A stretch of DNA of 64,000 bases from Talinum fruticosum (lineage: Eukaryota > Streptophyta > Magnoliopsida > Caryophyllales > Talinaceae): NCBI GenBank assembly GCA_021018815.1, contig JAITYX010000041.1:4402001-4466000 (forward strand), written 5' to 3'. Of the stretch, positions 21,595-34,397 are shown one piece after another. The notes beneath the pieces were generated by a model. That model was not told where the DNA came from. It saw only the letters and a program-made list of their open reading frames with translations, and did no database searches. The position numbers and the translations under genes were made by a program. Within the stretch, counting starts at the first letter, position 1. Every line of letters starts with the position of its first letter.

Positions 21595-22543
21595 TTAATA
21601 GTCCTTGGGGACTTCATGTCGAGCACAGACTTGCACTTTGTCGGGGTTTGCTTCTATCCTCTCGTGATTGATCATGAAGCCTAGGAATTTTCCAGCCTTG
21701 ACTCCAAATGTGCACTTCTTGGGATTCGACTTCATCCCATACTTTCGTAGGACTTCGAACGTCCTCCGGAGGTTGGAGATGTGATCAAAGTCCTGCTTGC
21801 TCTTGACGATCATGTCGTCCACATATACCTCCATGGTCTTCCCAATGAGGTGGGCGAAGACCATGTTGACCAGCCTTTGGTAGGTGGCTCCAGGCGTTTT
21901 CAATCCGAAGGGCATCACGTTGTAACAATACAGCCCTTGGTCGGTGATGAAGGCAGTTCTCTCCTGGTCTTCCTTGCACAATGGTATCCGATGGTACCCT
22001 AAAAAGCGTCCATGAAGCCGAGGAGGGCGTGGCCGGCCGTAGCATCGACAAGTTTGTCGATTTTTGGCGGAGGATAGCTGTCTTTTGGGCACGCTTTGTT
22101 GAGGTCGGTGAAATCGACGCACATTCTCCATGTACCGTTCGATTTTTTCACCAAAACGACATTGGCAATCTACTTGGGGTAGTGGCATTCCCGGATAAAT
22201 CCCGCCTCTAGTAACTTCTTGACCTCCTCGGCTACTACTTTGCTGCGTTCGCCCCCGGATGTCTTCGTTTTTGGATGACGGGCTTGTAGGAGGGGTCGAC
22301 ATTCAACTTGTGCTCGATGACCTTAGGGCTCAACCCGGGCATTTCTTTGGGTCCAAAGGCGAAGACATCTTTGAATTCTCTCAAGAGTCGGATAAGGCCG
22401 TCCTTGATCCCTTTACGGAGGTTCCTGCCCACTTGTACGGAATGATCGGGCGGGTTTCCTCCGAGAGGGATGAGTTCGACATCTTCCGAGGGTGTAGGTC
22501 GGTCCCTGCCATGGTCCTCGGTGGTGGCAAAGCAAACCATCAT
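21595..22543 (-). pseudogene. Reverse transcriptase of the Tat element
   Basis: Starts with LREFKDVFAFGPKEMPGLSP and VIEHKLNVDPSYKPVIQKRR, has FIDLNKACPK-like sequence in a broken middle, then QGLYCYNVMPFGLKTPGATY and the catalytic box YVDDMIVKSK. It ends at GFMINHERIEANPDKV. This enzyme copies the element RNA into DNA. Several frameshifts lie around 22010-22250. Confidence 0.92.
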
Positions 22544-22594
22544 CGTTTCGGGAATCTTGGCAGGAGTTCCACTTTCGGTTTCTTGCCCTTGGGG

Positions 22595-23180
22595 TCATCC
22601 TTGGTCTTTTCTTCTTCGATCGCCTTCGCCATTAGGGGTCGAAGGCTTACGACATAACACTCCCTTACTTGTTTTTGATCTCCAGTAGATCTCGCCTACG
22701 GATCCGTCATCAATCTCATACTTCATGAGAAGAAGATATGGAGCGATGATTGCTTTGCTTTGGTTGAGGGTGGGACGTCCGATGATGACGTTGTAGGCGG
22801 AGGGCACGTCGACCACCAAAAAGTTTACTTCCATGTTCCGTCCTCGGGCCTTGTCTCCGATCCCGATTGGCGGGCGGATCATGCCAAGGGGATGCATCTG
22901 TCGCCCCCAAATCCGAGGATTGGATTTACAAGGGGGATGAGGTTCCGGGGTTGTACTTCAACCGGTTCAAACATTCCGTGGTGATGATGTCCACCGAGCT
23001 GCCCGTATCTACTAGGACCCTCCGGACGATAGCGTCCGAGATTTTCGGCGTGATGACCATGGGGTCATCATGCGGGTTAGCCGATCCTCTCGGGTCCTTC
23101 TCTCCAAAGGTCATCGCGGGTACCTTCGGGGGTGGAGGTTGCCCGGTGATCGGCACTTGTTGCGCACTCCTCAAGTGAGC
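22595..23180 (-). pseudogene. Aspartic protease of the Tat element
   Basis: Contains VRRVLVDTGSSVDIITTEC with the DTGSS catalytic site and, after a frame change near 22910, the flap and end blocks FLVVDVPSAYNVIIGRPTL. It would cleave the gag-pol polyprotein. Confidence 0.85.
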
Positions 23181-23189
23181 TTTCCAAGA

Positions 23190-25064
23190 GGAGGGGTCAT
23201 GCCCCGGCCAAGCCCCAGCCGATGGTGGCTACGATTCCGGTAGTCTCATCATCTTCATAGCTCTTTTCCCCTTGCCTTGAGGAGCCTCCCTTGATCCCGT
23301 GGGCATCCTTTTTAAGGAAGCGGTCTATTTGCCCATTGTCGGCCAACTCCCCCATTGCTTTCTTCAAGGCCCGACACTCGGCATTGTTGTGCCCCGTTTG
23401 TTCATGGAACTCACAATATTTGTTCGAGGTTCGTGCCTTGGCGGGAGTGGACATGGGAGGCGGCTTTTGAGCATAGGGTGCCCCTTGATCTCCATCAAAA
23501 TGCTCCGGGGATCGGTGTTGAAGCGGTGGTTCACCTCATTCTCGCGGGGCTTCTTTTCATTTCGGGGATTGAACTTTCCTTCCCCTCCTTTTCTTCTTGC
23601 TTCCTCCCCCTCCTCTGCGCGAGATCTCCGTGGCCTGGATGAAGTCGGCCGCCTTCCGGAGAGCTTCGCAAGGGTGGTCACTTTTGCTCGGCGAGGGAAA
23701 ATTTGAATCTTCCGCTCCCGAGTCCATTTAAGAAGGAGGTGTAGGCGACTCCGTCTTGGAGGTCGGGGATGAGGACGGCTTCCCCATGGAACCGCCGCAC
23801 GTAATCCTTAAGAGTTTCATTCCTCCCCGCTTGATCTTGGAGAGGTGGATGCTTGGTCCTCTTTTGTTTGCAATCGGCGATGAATTACGCCACAAACTTC
23901 TCACGAGTTCTTCAAAGGAAGAGATGCTTCCTTGAGGGAGGCCGTTGAACCATTTTGCGCGACCCCCTTTAGTGTGGCGGGGAAGAATCGGCGATAGGTT
24001 GCATCGTCTCCGTCCCGCACATACATGTGAGACTTGTAGCGAGCCAGGTGGTCCTCGGGATCGGTAGTGCCGTCGTATGGTTCGACACTCGGGACCTTTA
24101 CTTTCTTCATCCTAGGCGCATTCATAATTTTCTTCGAGAAGGAGTGTTAAAAGTATCGTTGGGTCGGCCTCGAGTCGGAGCCGGAAATGGGGACGGCGCG
24201 GGGTTGATGACGCGGAACCTCCACCAGGGAAGGACTCTTCCTTCTCTCGAGCCAGGGTGGAGTGCGCCTGGTCCTCTCCGACTTCTCGGGACCTCTCATA
24301 GCCGATTGCCACGGGTGCCTCTCCTCGAGCGCTCGCGCTCTCGAGCGACGGATCGTCCTTGGTCGTGTTTGTGAGCGTCATAGGCTCGTTGGGATTCATG
24401 ACCATGGGTAGCCGATCGCCCGTGGCTGGCCGTCCTTCGACTCCCTTGGGGCTCGGCCCCTGCTCTCGGTGCTTGGAGCATGGCCTTCAAACCAGGCGGA
24501 ACGCTCGCTGTGAGTGGCGTAGGGGTTGAAGCCGTATGGGATGTTGCGACATTTTCGTTGGCTCTATGAAGAGCTCTCTTGGCTTCGATGATGCCCCTAG
24601 CGTCTCCCTCCTCATAGTGCCTCGTGGGCGGGACGTTAGGCCGTTCGAGAATAAATGTCGTTGGGGCCTCGGTGGGTCGTGCTGGAGCCACGTGGGAAGG
24701 CATCCCACCGAGAAGTGGCCAACAGTCGACCTCCCCGGGGGTTGCACCATACCGGGCGTTGGAGTATAATGGAAGGGCATGATTGGCATGCGTCTGTTCC
24801 ATAGTGGCTCGTACTTGTTCTTGCACTTGTTGTGCAACGATCGTTTTAAGGGTCTCGATTAGGTTCCGGAGAGCCCCTAGGGTGACGTACCCCTCCGGCT
24901 GGGTGTGACGGTTGCCGGCGGTTCGGTGAGACGATTCCGCATCCTCGGCTTGAGGAGCGTCTCGGGATTGGCCCCGTAGGCATTGAGCGATTAGGGTGTG
25001 GGGCTGGTGGGTTGTTCATGTCGCGAGTCATCTTGGATCGAGATCGAGTGCCACCGGCAACCAT
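23190..25064 (-). pseudogene. gag of the Tat element
   Basis: ATG at 25064 is 35 bp from the 5' LTR and opens MVAGGTRSRSKMTRDMNNPP. The middle has low-complexity polar sequence. The capsid-like core reads KKVKVPSVEPYDGTTDPEDH then ARYKSHMYV (about 24030-24110). Near the end is a short zinc-binding motif in YCEFHEQTGHNNAECRALKK (about 23350-23420). Frame changes are frequent. Gag packages element RNA into virus-like particles. Confidence 0.85.
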
Positions 25065-25077
25065 ATGCTACCTTCCT

Positions 25078-25095
25078 CCCCACGAGACGGCGCCA
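25078..25095 (-). promoter_or_regulatory. Primer binding site of the Tat element
   Basis: Minus strand TGGCGCCGTCTCGTGGGG, three bases from the LTR end. The first 10-11 bases match the site complementary to tRNA-Asp used by many plant gypsy elements; the rest has diverged. Confidence 0.65.
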
Positions 25096-25098
25096 AGC

Positions 25099-25709
25099 TG
25101 TTTCCGGAGAAATGCGAGTTGATGATGTGGATTGATGATTCGGAGAGAGGAAGGATTTACCGCTCCGGTTCGAGGACGTGGCACGATCGATCCGAGTCCG
25201 AGTGACGACCGCTTGAACCTGCAAAAGGCGAAGCCCGGGTGGTGGATCCCGGGAACGCCCTCCGACGCTCAAGTTAGTAATGAACTAAGTTTGAATGGAT
25301 CGAGGAGATCTTCCTCGATGTGCGTGGGGATTCCTTGGGAGACGAGAAGATTTCCAAAGATGGAAGTTCTCGGGGATGAATGTGTGCTGATGAACGTTGA
25401 TGAACGTTATGAATGTAGATGAGAGTTGAGAGCTCGGGAGCTTGAGTGATTATCCTCAAATGAGATGTCTTGTCCCACCAACATAACATGCCTTGGGTTT
25501 TGGAAGTGATGAGTATTTATAGGAGATTTTGAAGGGGTAAAATGGTACTTTACCACGGTTTAGGGAAACCCTAGCCCTAGTGGGCTTCGGGGCTTTACCG
25601 GCCCGTTAAGGATCGTCTTGGGCCGATTCCACCCTGGTCCAATTGATTAGGCCCGATCGGCCGGTGACGTGTCGGTTGAGTTGGAACTATTCGGGAAATA
25701 CCCGAATCG
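25099..25709 (-). repeat. 5' LTR of the Tat element
   Basis: 611 bp, partner of 12018-12633. TATA box (minus strand) at 25511-25522 would drive the genomic RNA. The outermost base at 25709 is changed (G for A on the plus strand), damaging the terminal TG. Confidence 0.93.
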
Positions 25710-25714
25710 GTTGA

Positions 25715-26805
25715 CATCTAAATTGATAAGTACAAAAATAGTGTATAAATTTAATTTAAAAAATAATGAAAACTGATAAATATATTAATGATGAATGATT
25801 ATGACTAAGAGATTGGGAAGACAACATACTAGTAGCACTGGAAGCTGACTATAAATATATATTGCAGCCTCTTTCTCCGTCTTACAAAAATGGTTAGAAA
25901 TTTTTATTTTAAATGTCATAAAAATATTATTAAAAATTATTTATATAGTAAAAAAGTTGTGAGTGACAAATAATATTTTCTTCATAAATTTTAAAAATTT
26001 GATAATTTTTTAAGCAAGTAGTGAATATTTGCAAGTATTTTGTCATCTCTTCACTACGTCAACACTACAAAAGCCAGTCAGCCAAATGAGAAAGGAATAA
26101 AAGAAAAAAGGGAGATAATTACATAATTAAAATTACTAGTGTTATATCCTGTATGCAAGGATTTTAATTATTTTTAATTTTAATTTTATTAATATTAATA
26201 AATAATAAAATATATAGTTTTAAAATAGATGATAATTCTATAACAATGTAATTAGTTTTTTTATATTATTTTTAATTTTTTAATATTTTAATTTTATATT
26301 ATTTACTAGTTTTTAAAATTCTTTAATATGTCATATTTTTTCTTTTAATTTTTGATAGGCACATGAACATTTTTTAAATATTAATTAATTTAATAACAAT
26401 TATATTACATTCTTACTAATTACTTTATGTATATGAAATTAAAAAAATCATTTATTTTATTTACGTATAGTATTGTATTACATACATTTATTTAATCATG
26501 TAATCCTATATGATTATTACATATGCGTTACTTATATAATTATATATTTTTCATTTTGAACCAAAACTTATACATTAATTCTCTTCAACTTTTATAAATA
26601 ATAAAAAAATATACTAATACTTTTATAGAACGATAACTTTTAATATGAACAATAATTTTTGGATCAATACAATTTTTTAATTTATGATATACAATTTTAT
26701 ATAAATTAATTATTTAAAATATAATTAAATATATATGGTACATAAACACTATATTTAGAAGATAATTCTGATATAAACATCTTATGATATAAAACTCCTA
26801 CTAAC

Positions 26806-26864
<59 letters not shown>

Positions 26865-26936
26865 TGGGACACGATAATGCATTTTTATAATCCCGTGAAT
26901 GGTGATTGCATAATAATCCTATAAAACACAAACACG

Positions 26937-26982
<46 letters not shown>

Positions 26983-27589
26983 AATCGTGGGACACGATAA
27001 TGCATTTTTATAATCACGTGAATGGTGATTGCATAATAATCCTATAAAACACAAACACGTCATCTTATCAACTAGGAATTTGTCAAGGAAACAAAAACAA
27101 AAAGTAGAGAAAAGTATTAAATGTTCAGAAAAAGAGTAAAAATTAAAAATTGAAAACGCCCACGTGATTACTTCTCCAGGATTCTCTCTGTCTCCCTCTC
27201 TCGGTTTGGGTGATGATATAATTAGCAATTCTGTCTGTCTCCCTTCTTGTTCTGGGTGATGATATGATCTACAATTAATTACATCGGGGTTGAGCCCTTG
27301 TTACGTACTTTCTTAATTTTAAAGTATATATTATATTAATTAATTTTTTTATTTTATAATAATTATAACTTTATAATTTTAATAATTTATTAATAATTAA
27401 TTTATTAATTTTATTCTTATTAATTGTTTTATTTATTTTCTTTTTTCATTAATTTTCTTTATTTCGAATAAAATCTTAGTGCAACTTAATCTTTTAATAC
27501 GAATTTTATCATGAATTTATTGTTTTTTGGTACTTCCTCATAACTTTAAAACGACAAGTATTGTAAAATGGAAGGAGTAAGGGATATTA
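25715..27589. other. AT-rich intergenic region, no supported gene
   Basis: Over 70 percent A/T by eye, with no coding stretch. It holds the two-copy repeat at 26811-27062. The 148-codon minus frame at 26782-27228 is built on that repeat and TA tracts. Confidence 0.6.
26811..27062. repeat. Duplicated (TA)n plus 78-bp unit
   Basis: (TA)n at 26811-26862 and 26939-26980, each followed by a 78-bp unit (to 26940 and 26985-27062) containing CGTGGGACACGATAATGCAT and CCTATAAAACACAAACACGT. The copies differ by about one base. Confidence 0.9.
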
Positions 27590-28135
27590 ATTAAATTTAT
27601 TTTTATAATTAGTTATTTTTAAAAATTTTATTAATTTTAATTAATTTATAATAATAATAATTGATAATAAATATAAGAACATAAGTCGATAACATAAGTC
27701 GATATATTTTTCATTAAATAGTTCATATAAATTTTTTTTTTATAACTTATTATGATAACTTCTTATTATTATTTATATATTTAACTAATTATTTGTCTTT
27801 TCTCCTTTTTGAAGCTTTAAACTTCAACTTTTTTAAATAATTATGTCCATAAAATAAAGACAATATTTTATCTAAATTCACAATATTATATAATATTATT
27901 CACAAAATTAAAATAAAATATGTAATTATTTTTAAAAAATAGTTGATCTTTAGCTTAATTAAATGAACAAACCATCTAAACATCATAAAAATTGGGTAGA
28001 ATATCAATGTGTGATTGATATGTAGGATGATTATTATGTGACATTACAATAACTATATTACATTATTATAATGCGAAATAAATATTTTACATGTCAAATA
28101 TACATTAATTCTATCTAACTTTATATATATATATA
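27590..28135. repeat. Left arm of an outer inverted repeat around the hAT element
   Basis: This AT-rich segment is similar, in reverse complement, to 35660-36197. Matching blocks include CTTAATTAAATG, ATTCACAATATTA, GATTGATATGTAG and ATAACTTATT. The inner end carries a small foldback GATTGATATGTAG...ACATGTCAAATATACATTAATTC. It may be a terminal repeat of a larger composite element or an independent repeat copy. Confidence 0.55.
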
Positions 28136-28819
28136 TATAATATGGTTGGAGACTGTTGTTTTTATTATATATATAAAAACTAGTATTATTCTATATTAGA
28201 ATTGATAAAATCATACATAGAAGTATTTCCGCAATATTACCATCGGGAATAACCAACGCCGAAGTTCTTCTACCATCATAGTTACAATTACAAATGAATT
28301 ATGAGCAACCATATGCCCTTCTCTTTTAAAAAGATTAAGAATAAAAATCAAAAGATTCAATACGAGAACGATGTCTCTAATAAGAAAACTAATAAGAGTA
28401 TCTTAGAATTATTTTTCTTGATTATAGTGAAAAAGAGAGTTTCAAGGGATCAGTAATGGAAAACTTGTTGTTCAATTTTTCCTTTTCTTTTTACCCGGCT
28501 AAAACACCAAAACTTCCAATATATACGTCCAGAATTTCTACCTAACCTAACTTGGAGTTCCCAGACACAAAAAAGGCTGACCAAAAAATAAATACTTTAT
28601 AGAATTTGTAAAGTATACAAGCTCTTATCTTAATTTATAAAGCAAACCCTAGCTCTATCTTAACACATATTGATAAGATGTAGGCAATCTCCCTCCATAA
28701 TGATGTTAGCCAACCCAGTCAAGAATATTGAAATAGGGCGGAATAATCTCTTGGCCCTTCATCCTAGCCAAGAACATTATTATTTATATTAAACATGTCT
28801 GATAAGAGAGATCTACAAC
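28136..28819. other. Spacer before the hAT element, no supported gene
   Basis: No recognised coding region. Its last eight bases, TCTACAAC (28812-28819), are the left copy of the hAT target duplication. Confidence 0.6.
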
Positions 28820-28837
28820 TAGACACGGCAATCGGGT

Positions 28838-29215
28838 CATTCGGTTCGGGTTCGGTTCGGGTTAGTTCGGTTCGGGTTAAGTTCGGGTCGATCTTGTTTG
28901 GGTCCGGTTCGGTTTCGGGTTCGGGTCAACTTCGGTTCGGGTCAAATTCGGGTCAATTTCGTTCGGGTTAGTTCGATTTCGGTTCGGGTCAACTTCGGTT
29001 CGGGTCAACTTCGGGCCAATCTCGTTCGGGTTAGTTCGGTTTCGGTTTGGGTTAATTTCGGGTCGGGTCAACTTCGGGTGAAATGAATTCGGGTCGGTTT
29101 CAGTTCGGGTTGGGTCAATGTCAATTCGGATGAGTTTCGAGTATTATTTCGGGTTAATTTTGGATCGGATTCGGGTTAAAATCGGGTCGGGTCACTTTTG
29201 GGCCGGTTGATATTC
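28838..29215 (+). repeat. Left subterminal TTCGGGT array of the hAT element
   Basis: Dozens of overlapping TTCGGTTCGGGT and TTCGGGTCAA words, irregularly spaced. Subterminal arrays of this kind are the usual transposase binding sites in hAT elements. The G-rich strand is the plus strand here and also at the right end. Confidence 0.85.
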
Positions 29216-30779
29216 GGTCTTGTGGTGTCAAATTTTTTACAAAACCTTTTTTAGTTGAAGAAAAATAAAATTTTAGAAAGTTAATTTATTATTAATATTA
29301 GTTTTATTTTTATTTTACACGTTTGTTGTTGTACATATTGTTATTAAAAAAAATACTAATAACTTTTAAGAGATATAACTTATAAGTGTACACAAGCAAA
29401 ATTTGAATATTTGACTCTAAATTTAAAACACGATAAACCAAGTTAATATTTCAATACGTCAAATATGTATAATCCAAATAAAACTTATTGATAAGTATCA
29501 AAAACGAAATCGCAAGACAACAATAGTCCGATAGATATAAAAGTTAAGATTAACTGAATTTACTCCGATGAATTGTAAATTGTAATGAATGAATTGAACT
29601 TATGTGAACCATAATTTGACGCTGAATTTCATACAACACCAAGTCGATTTGGTCAAATTCGAACTAATACAATTTCATCCGAACTTATTTACGAGTACAT
29701 AGATTAATAAAATCGAAATTACGAGATATTGATATAATAACAATACTAATAGACTAAATGGCAACGGTTCGAATTTCTATAATGATTATATTTGATGTTA
29801 AATTTATAAAGATAATGTTAGAATAACTTAGATAAGTTCGAGTCGATACAATCTAAAATGATCTTCTTGAATCAAAATAAAAATTTAATATTCATTGGCC
29901 TCTAGGTGCCACTAGTCATAATAACCAACTAAGAACAATATCTAGTGAGTTAGTCAATCGGTTATTGCTCAACTCGAAGTACTCGACTTACGATTATCAT
30001 CTTGTATTATAATTTTCCAACCAATTAATTGAACTAATTTGAATATTAATCTAGAGTTAAATTTAATATCGATTTGGTCAAATTCAAACTAGTGCAGATT
30101 AACAAAAATGGAGTTGCGAGATATCGAGACATGGTAATGACTACTAATTTACTAAACCAAATCTTAATGCTCATTGATATTAGTTAAGTACTTAACTTAT
30201 TCATGTAATGACTATATAATATATTTAACGTGAAACGAACCCGACTTAGATAAGTTTGAGTCAATATAATCCCAAATAAACTTGCTAAATCAAAGTGAAA
30301 ATTAATGCAATTCGAATTAAACTTATTTATACAAATTAAATTACATATTGTACACATATTTCATTATTTTATAAATTATTTATATATTTACATATATTTC
30401 ATTATTCTTTAAATTACATATATATTTACACGTTTTAGTATTCTTTAAATTATATATTTCACCTTCATTTTTATGAACAAAATAATAACTTACTTTTTAA
30501 TGTAAATTCTTTAAACGTATTCATTTAATTAAATTAAATTAAATTCTATTAATAATATCTTATAAAGTTATAATATAAAAATTTCAAACTTTTATTTTTT
30601 TCCTCTTATTTGTTTAATAAAAATCAGAATTTTCACCTCTACTCTATTCTAGTAAAATTTAAAAATCAAAATTTTTATCACAAATTATAATTAAATTTTG
30701 GAGGGAAAACTCCCTCCCTTATTTTAGACTTTTAGATTTAATTGTCAAAAAAGGAACAGAAATAAAACAAAAAAAAACC

Positions 30780-31317
30780 TAAGCCCTTCTTTCTCTCACT
30801 GGTTGGCTTGGGGTGGGTCCGTCCACGGCTGCAAACAAGCAAGCCTTCGCCGCTCCGGTCTCTCCTCGCTCTCTCTCTCTCATCACTCGTCGCTCGTCGC
30901 TCTCGGTCTCTCGCCGCTCCGGTGCTGTCCTCGACGGTCCGTCCTTGACTCTATCTCGTGGTCTCTGCGCGGCTTTCACTGCGGTTGTCGACGGTCTCGC
31001 GCGGCTCTCTCTCGGTCTCTCGCCGCTCCGGTCTCTCCTTGGCTCTATCTCCGGTCTTTCGTCGCTCTCTGCGGTCGGCGACGGTCTCTCCTCGGCTCTG
31101 TCTCCGGTCTCTCGCCGCTCCGGTCTCTCGTCGACGGTCTCTCCTCGGCTCGTCTCTGGTCTCTCGTCGCTCTCTCTCGGTCTCTCGTCGCTCTCTCGTC
31201 GACGGTCTCTCCTCGGCTCTCTCGCTCCGGTCTCTCGTCGACGGTCGGTCGTTGGTGACTGGTTGTTTCCGGTCGAGTCCACTTTATTATTTGTGATTGA
31301 TTCAGCCAATTTACAAG
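30780..31317 (+). promoter_or_regulatory. GC-rich 5' leader of the hAT transposase gene
   Basis: A C/T/G-rich block with degenerate repeats of CGGTCTCTCxxCGxCGGTCT type, rich in GTCGACGG. It ends in a splice donor AAG/GTAAGG at 31318. The matching acceptor is TTCATAG at 32170, seven bases before the transposase ATG, so this looks like a non-coding first exon. Open frames across it on both strands are composition artefacts. Confidence 0.55.
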
Positions 31318-32176
31318 GTAAGGTTTCCAAGGGTTTATCAATTTGAATGTTATGATGTTAATTTCATATTTTGGCTGATTTATTGGTAATTTCCTTCAAA
31401 TTGGCTAATGCTTGATTTCATTTTGATGTATACTACATGCTTAATTTTGGTTTAGTTTGTTACGGGTGTTTGTGTAAATTGTAATATGACTGGTAAATTT
31501 TACGTGAATGTGATCCTCAGATTTTGATGCCTTGTTTTTTTCTAATGTTTATTACAAATAGCCATTGTACACTTTGAGACCTATGCTTCTTTCGTTTTTA
31601 CATTCTTTATATAGCTATAAGACCTATGCTTACTGCTACTTAAGTAAAAGTAATGTCTTCTTATTGATGAATAGTTGTGAATTCCGATAATTTGAGAAAT
31701 TATGTGTGCCTTACGTAAAAAGAAAGGCATGCTAGTTTATGAATATACATGTAACAAAGTTGATAGATCCATGTCCAATATTGCTCACTACCCAAAGCCA
31801 AGAGTACCCGCCCGCTCTTTAGGTTCCAGTACTGAAATTAACATCACATACTAAAAGCTAAGAAGGCAATGAAATTATTAGCATTCTAAACTTAACATCA
31901 AGTAATTTTCAAACCATGAAGATACTTAGAAGTATATCAAATCACTACCATCGGTAGTATGATGAAATGGAAGGAAATTACGTGAGCGAGCTATTACGAT
32001 AGTGCATATGCGGCCTCCATCAACTCTCAATCTATGGCATATGAGTATATCGAGTTCTTTATAAACAGTATTATTCCTCATTGGTACTAATAACCCTGCA
32101 TTTTTCCAAGTGTATTGTTGTAATGTTTGATTTCTTATTTTTGTTAAACTTATTATTGCACAATTCATAGGGAGTT

Positions 32177-34397
32177 ATGGAATTAGATGGTGAAGATGGT
32201 GGATGTTTCTTTGACATTGATGATGACAATTCAATTGATGTCCATATTGACTTGAACGAGGAGTCAAATAATCAAGGCAGCGTGCATACTTCCACAATTA
32301 CTAATGTTGGTGGACCTAGAAGTGCGGTATGGCTAGAGTATGTGGTAATACCGCATCCGCATCCACGAGATGGGAAGAAGCGAGCAACTTGTAGATATTG
32401 CAAATCAAGGACATTTTTAGCGAGACTCAAGGTATGGAACTAGCAACATGAAGAAACATCTTGACAAGTGCAAACCATATCTAGAAGCAAATGTTGCTCA
32501 AGAGGCTTCCAACCAACCTATCGGGTTTAATCAACATGTTTATCGTGAATTGGTAGCTAAGGCAATCATAAGGCATGGCTATAGTTTTTCATGGGTTGAA
32601 CACCAAGGAAATAGGGAAATTCATGCATATCCGAACAACAAAGTTGTAACTATAACTAGGAATACCGCAAAAGCGGATTGTCCGAAATTGCATGCTCAAT
32701 TAAAAAGAAACTAAAAGATACTTTGCTTTCACTTCGGGGTGAATTTCTTTAACTTGTGATTTATGGACTTCTTGTCAAACTGAGGGATATTTGTGTTTGA
32801 CTTGCTCATTATGTGGATTCTAATTGGAAGTTGCATAGTAAAGTCTTGAATTTTCATCATGTGGAACCACCCCATACAGGCCCTCTTTTGTGTGAGATTG
32901 TGTTTCATTTGTTGGTAGATTGGGGCATTGAGCATAAGGTCTTTTCCTTAACTTTGGACAATGCATCTAGTAATGATAGAATGCAAGCTGATTTGAAATT
33001 GAAACTTTTGGACAAGGGGTCTTTGTTGAGCACTCGGGGAATATTTTTATGTTCGATGTGCGGCACATATTTTAAATCTTATTGTGAAAGATGGTTTGAA
33101 GGCAATTGATGATTGTGTGGTTAAGATTAGAGAAGCTGTAAAGTATATCAAAGGATCGGAGAGTAGGAAATTGCATTTTAAGGCTTGTGTGGAACGAGGT
33201 GAGATTAAGGAAACCAAAGCCTTATGGTTAGATGTTCCTACTAGATGGAATTCGACATACTTTATGATTGATAGAGCACTTATCTATCGCAAAGCTTTTA
33301 AGCACTTTTACCTCACTGATTCTTCTTATACGAGTTTTCCTTCGGATGATGAATGGGAAATAGTTGAAAGAATTCATGAACTTCTTGGTCCTTTTTGTGA
33401 AATTACTTGAAATGTTCTCTGGTAGTCGGTATCCGACGGCAAATTTGTATTTTGAAAATGTATGGAAGATAGATATGTTCCTAAAAGAGCAATCGGAAAG
33501 TAGGGATGAAGTGATTAAACACATGGTGCGAAATATGAAGGCAAAGTTTGACAAGTATTGGAGTGAATATATTTTGTTGTTTTCTTTTGCTACACTTCTT
33601 GATCCCCGATGCAAAAAGTGCTTTTGAAATATTGTTACAAAAAGTTGTATGGAAGTGAAGAAGTTGCAACTTTTAAGGTGAATCAAGTGATTGCTAAGTT
33701 AGAGGTTCTTCTTAGAGAGTACACCAATTGTGCTAGTCCTTCATCTAATATGGCATCATCGTCACTATCTTCAACCGGCGTTTCCCAAAGTTTGAAATCT
33801 CCACCTCGGAAGCGAAAGTTCAATTATTTAGATGTATGTATTTTTTTATTTACCTTATACATTAACATTATTTATTTTAATTGATTATTGAAGATATAAT
33901 TATGTTAATAATTGTAATTTTGTAGGATTTCGATAATGATGAATTTGGTGATGATTCTTTCACCAATCAAAAGACAATGCTTGATAGATATTTGGAAGAT
34001 CCTAAGATGGAGCGCAAAAGAGAGTTGAATGTTCTATCTTTTTGGAAAGAAAATTCGAAAAGTATAAAGAACTCTCTCTTGTGGCTAGTGATATATTGAG
34101 TGTGCCACTTACTATGGTTGCTTCAGAATCAACCTTTAGCATTGGTGGTAGGATTTTGAACAAATGGAAAAGCTCTTTCATTCCTGAAAGTGTGGAAGCT
34201 TTGATAACTACTCGAAGTTGGTTGTATGGTTTTGATTGTAAGTGTTTTGCTTTATTTTTCCTTCTATTTATATTTTTCAGTAACTAATATGCTTTTGTCC
34301 CTATTAATATTAACATATGAGTTGTTGTTTGATGGTTTGAACTTTAGCCAATGATGAAGAGGAATTTACTTGGCTCTTATGTGGATTGGATGAATGA
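32177..34397 (+). pseudogene. hAT transposase, broken
   Basis: Begins MELDGEDGGCFFDIDDDN. A BED-type zinc finger follows (CRYCKS ... MKKHLDKC) with a frameshift in its middle near 32410. The central region has the blocks WKLHSKVLNF, HTGPLLCEIVF and FSLTLDNASSND and then WLDVPTRWNSTYFMI. The C-terminal hAT dimerisation block is clear: LTMVASESTFSIGGRILNKW and RSSFIPESVEALITTR-like sequence (about 34090-34220). Introns can be read at 33834-33925 and 34238-34347. The last exon ends in EEFTWLLCGLDE at 34397. At least four frameshifts or stops (about 32410, 32715, 33060, 33410) make it non-functional. Confidence 0.88.

Larger units (their letters stand above)
12018..25709 (-). mobile_element. Ty3/gypsy Tat-clade LTR retrotransposon, nearly full length
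   Basis: A 13.7-kb element read on the minus strand: 5' LTR (25099-25709), primer site, gag, protease, reverse transcriptase, RNase H, a second RNase H, integrase, a long 3' region, polypurine tract and 3' LTR (12018-12633). Domain order and the duplicated RNase H point to the Tat clade (Retand/Ogre relatives). Flanks are GTTGG (12013-12017) and GTTGA (25710-25714), a 4/5 match to a 5-bp target duplication. The LTRs differ by roughly eight substitutions and several one-base indels by hand alignment, so insertion was recent. All gag-pol domains carry frameshifts. Between integrase and 3' LTR lie about 6.7 kb with two plus-strand units described separately. Confidence 0.92.
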
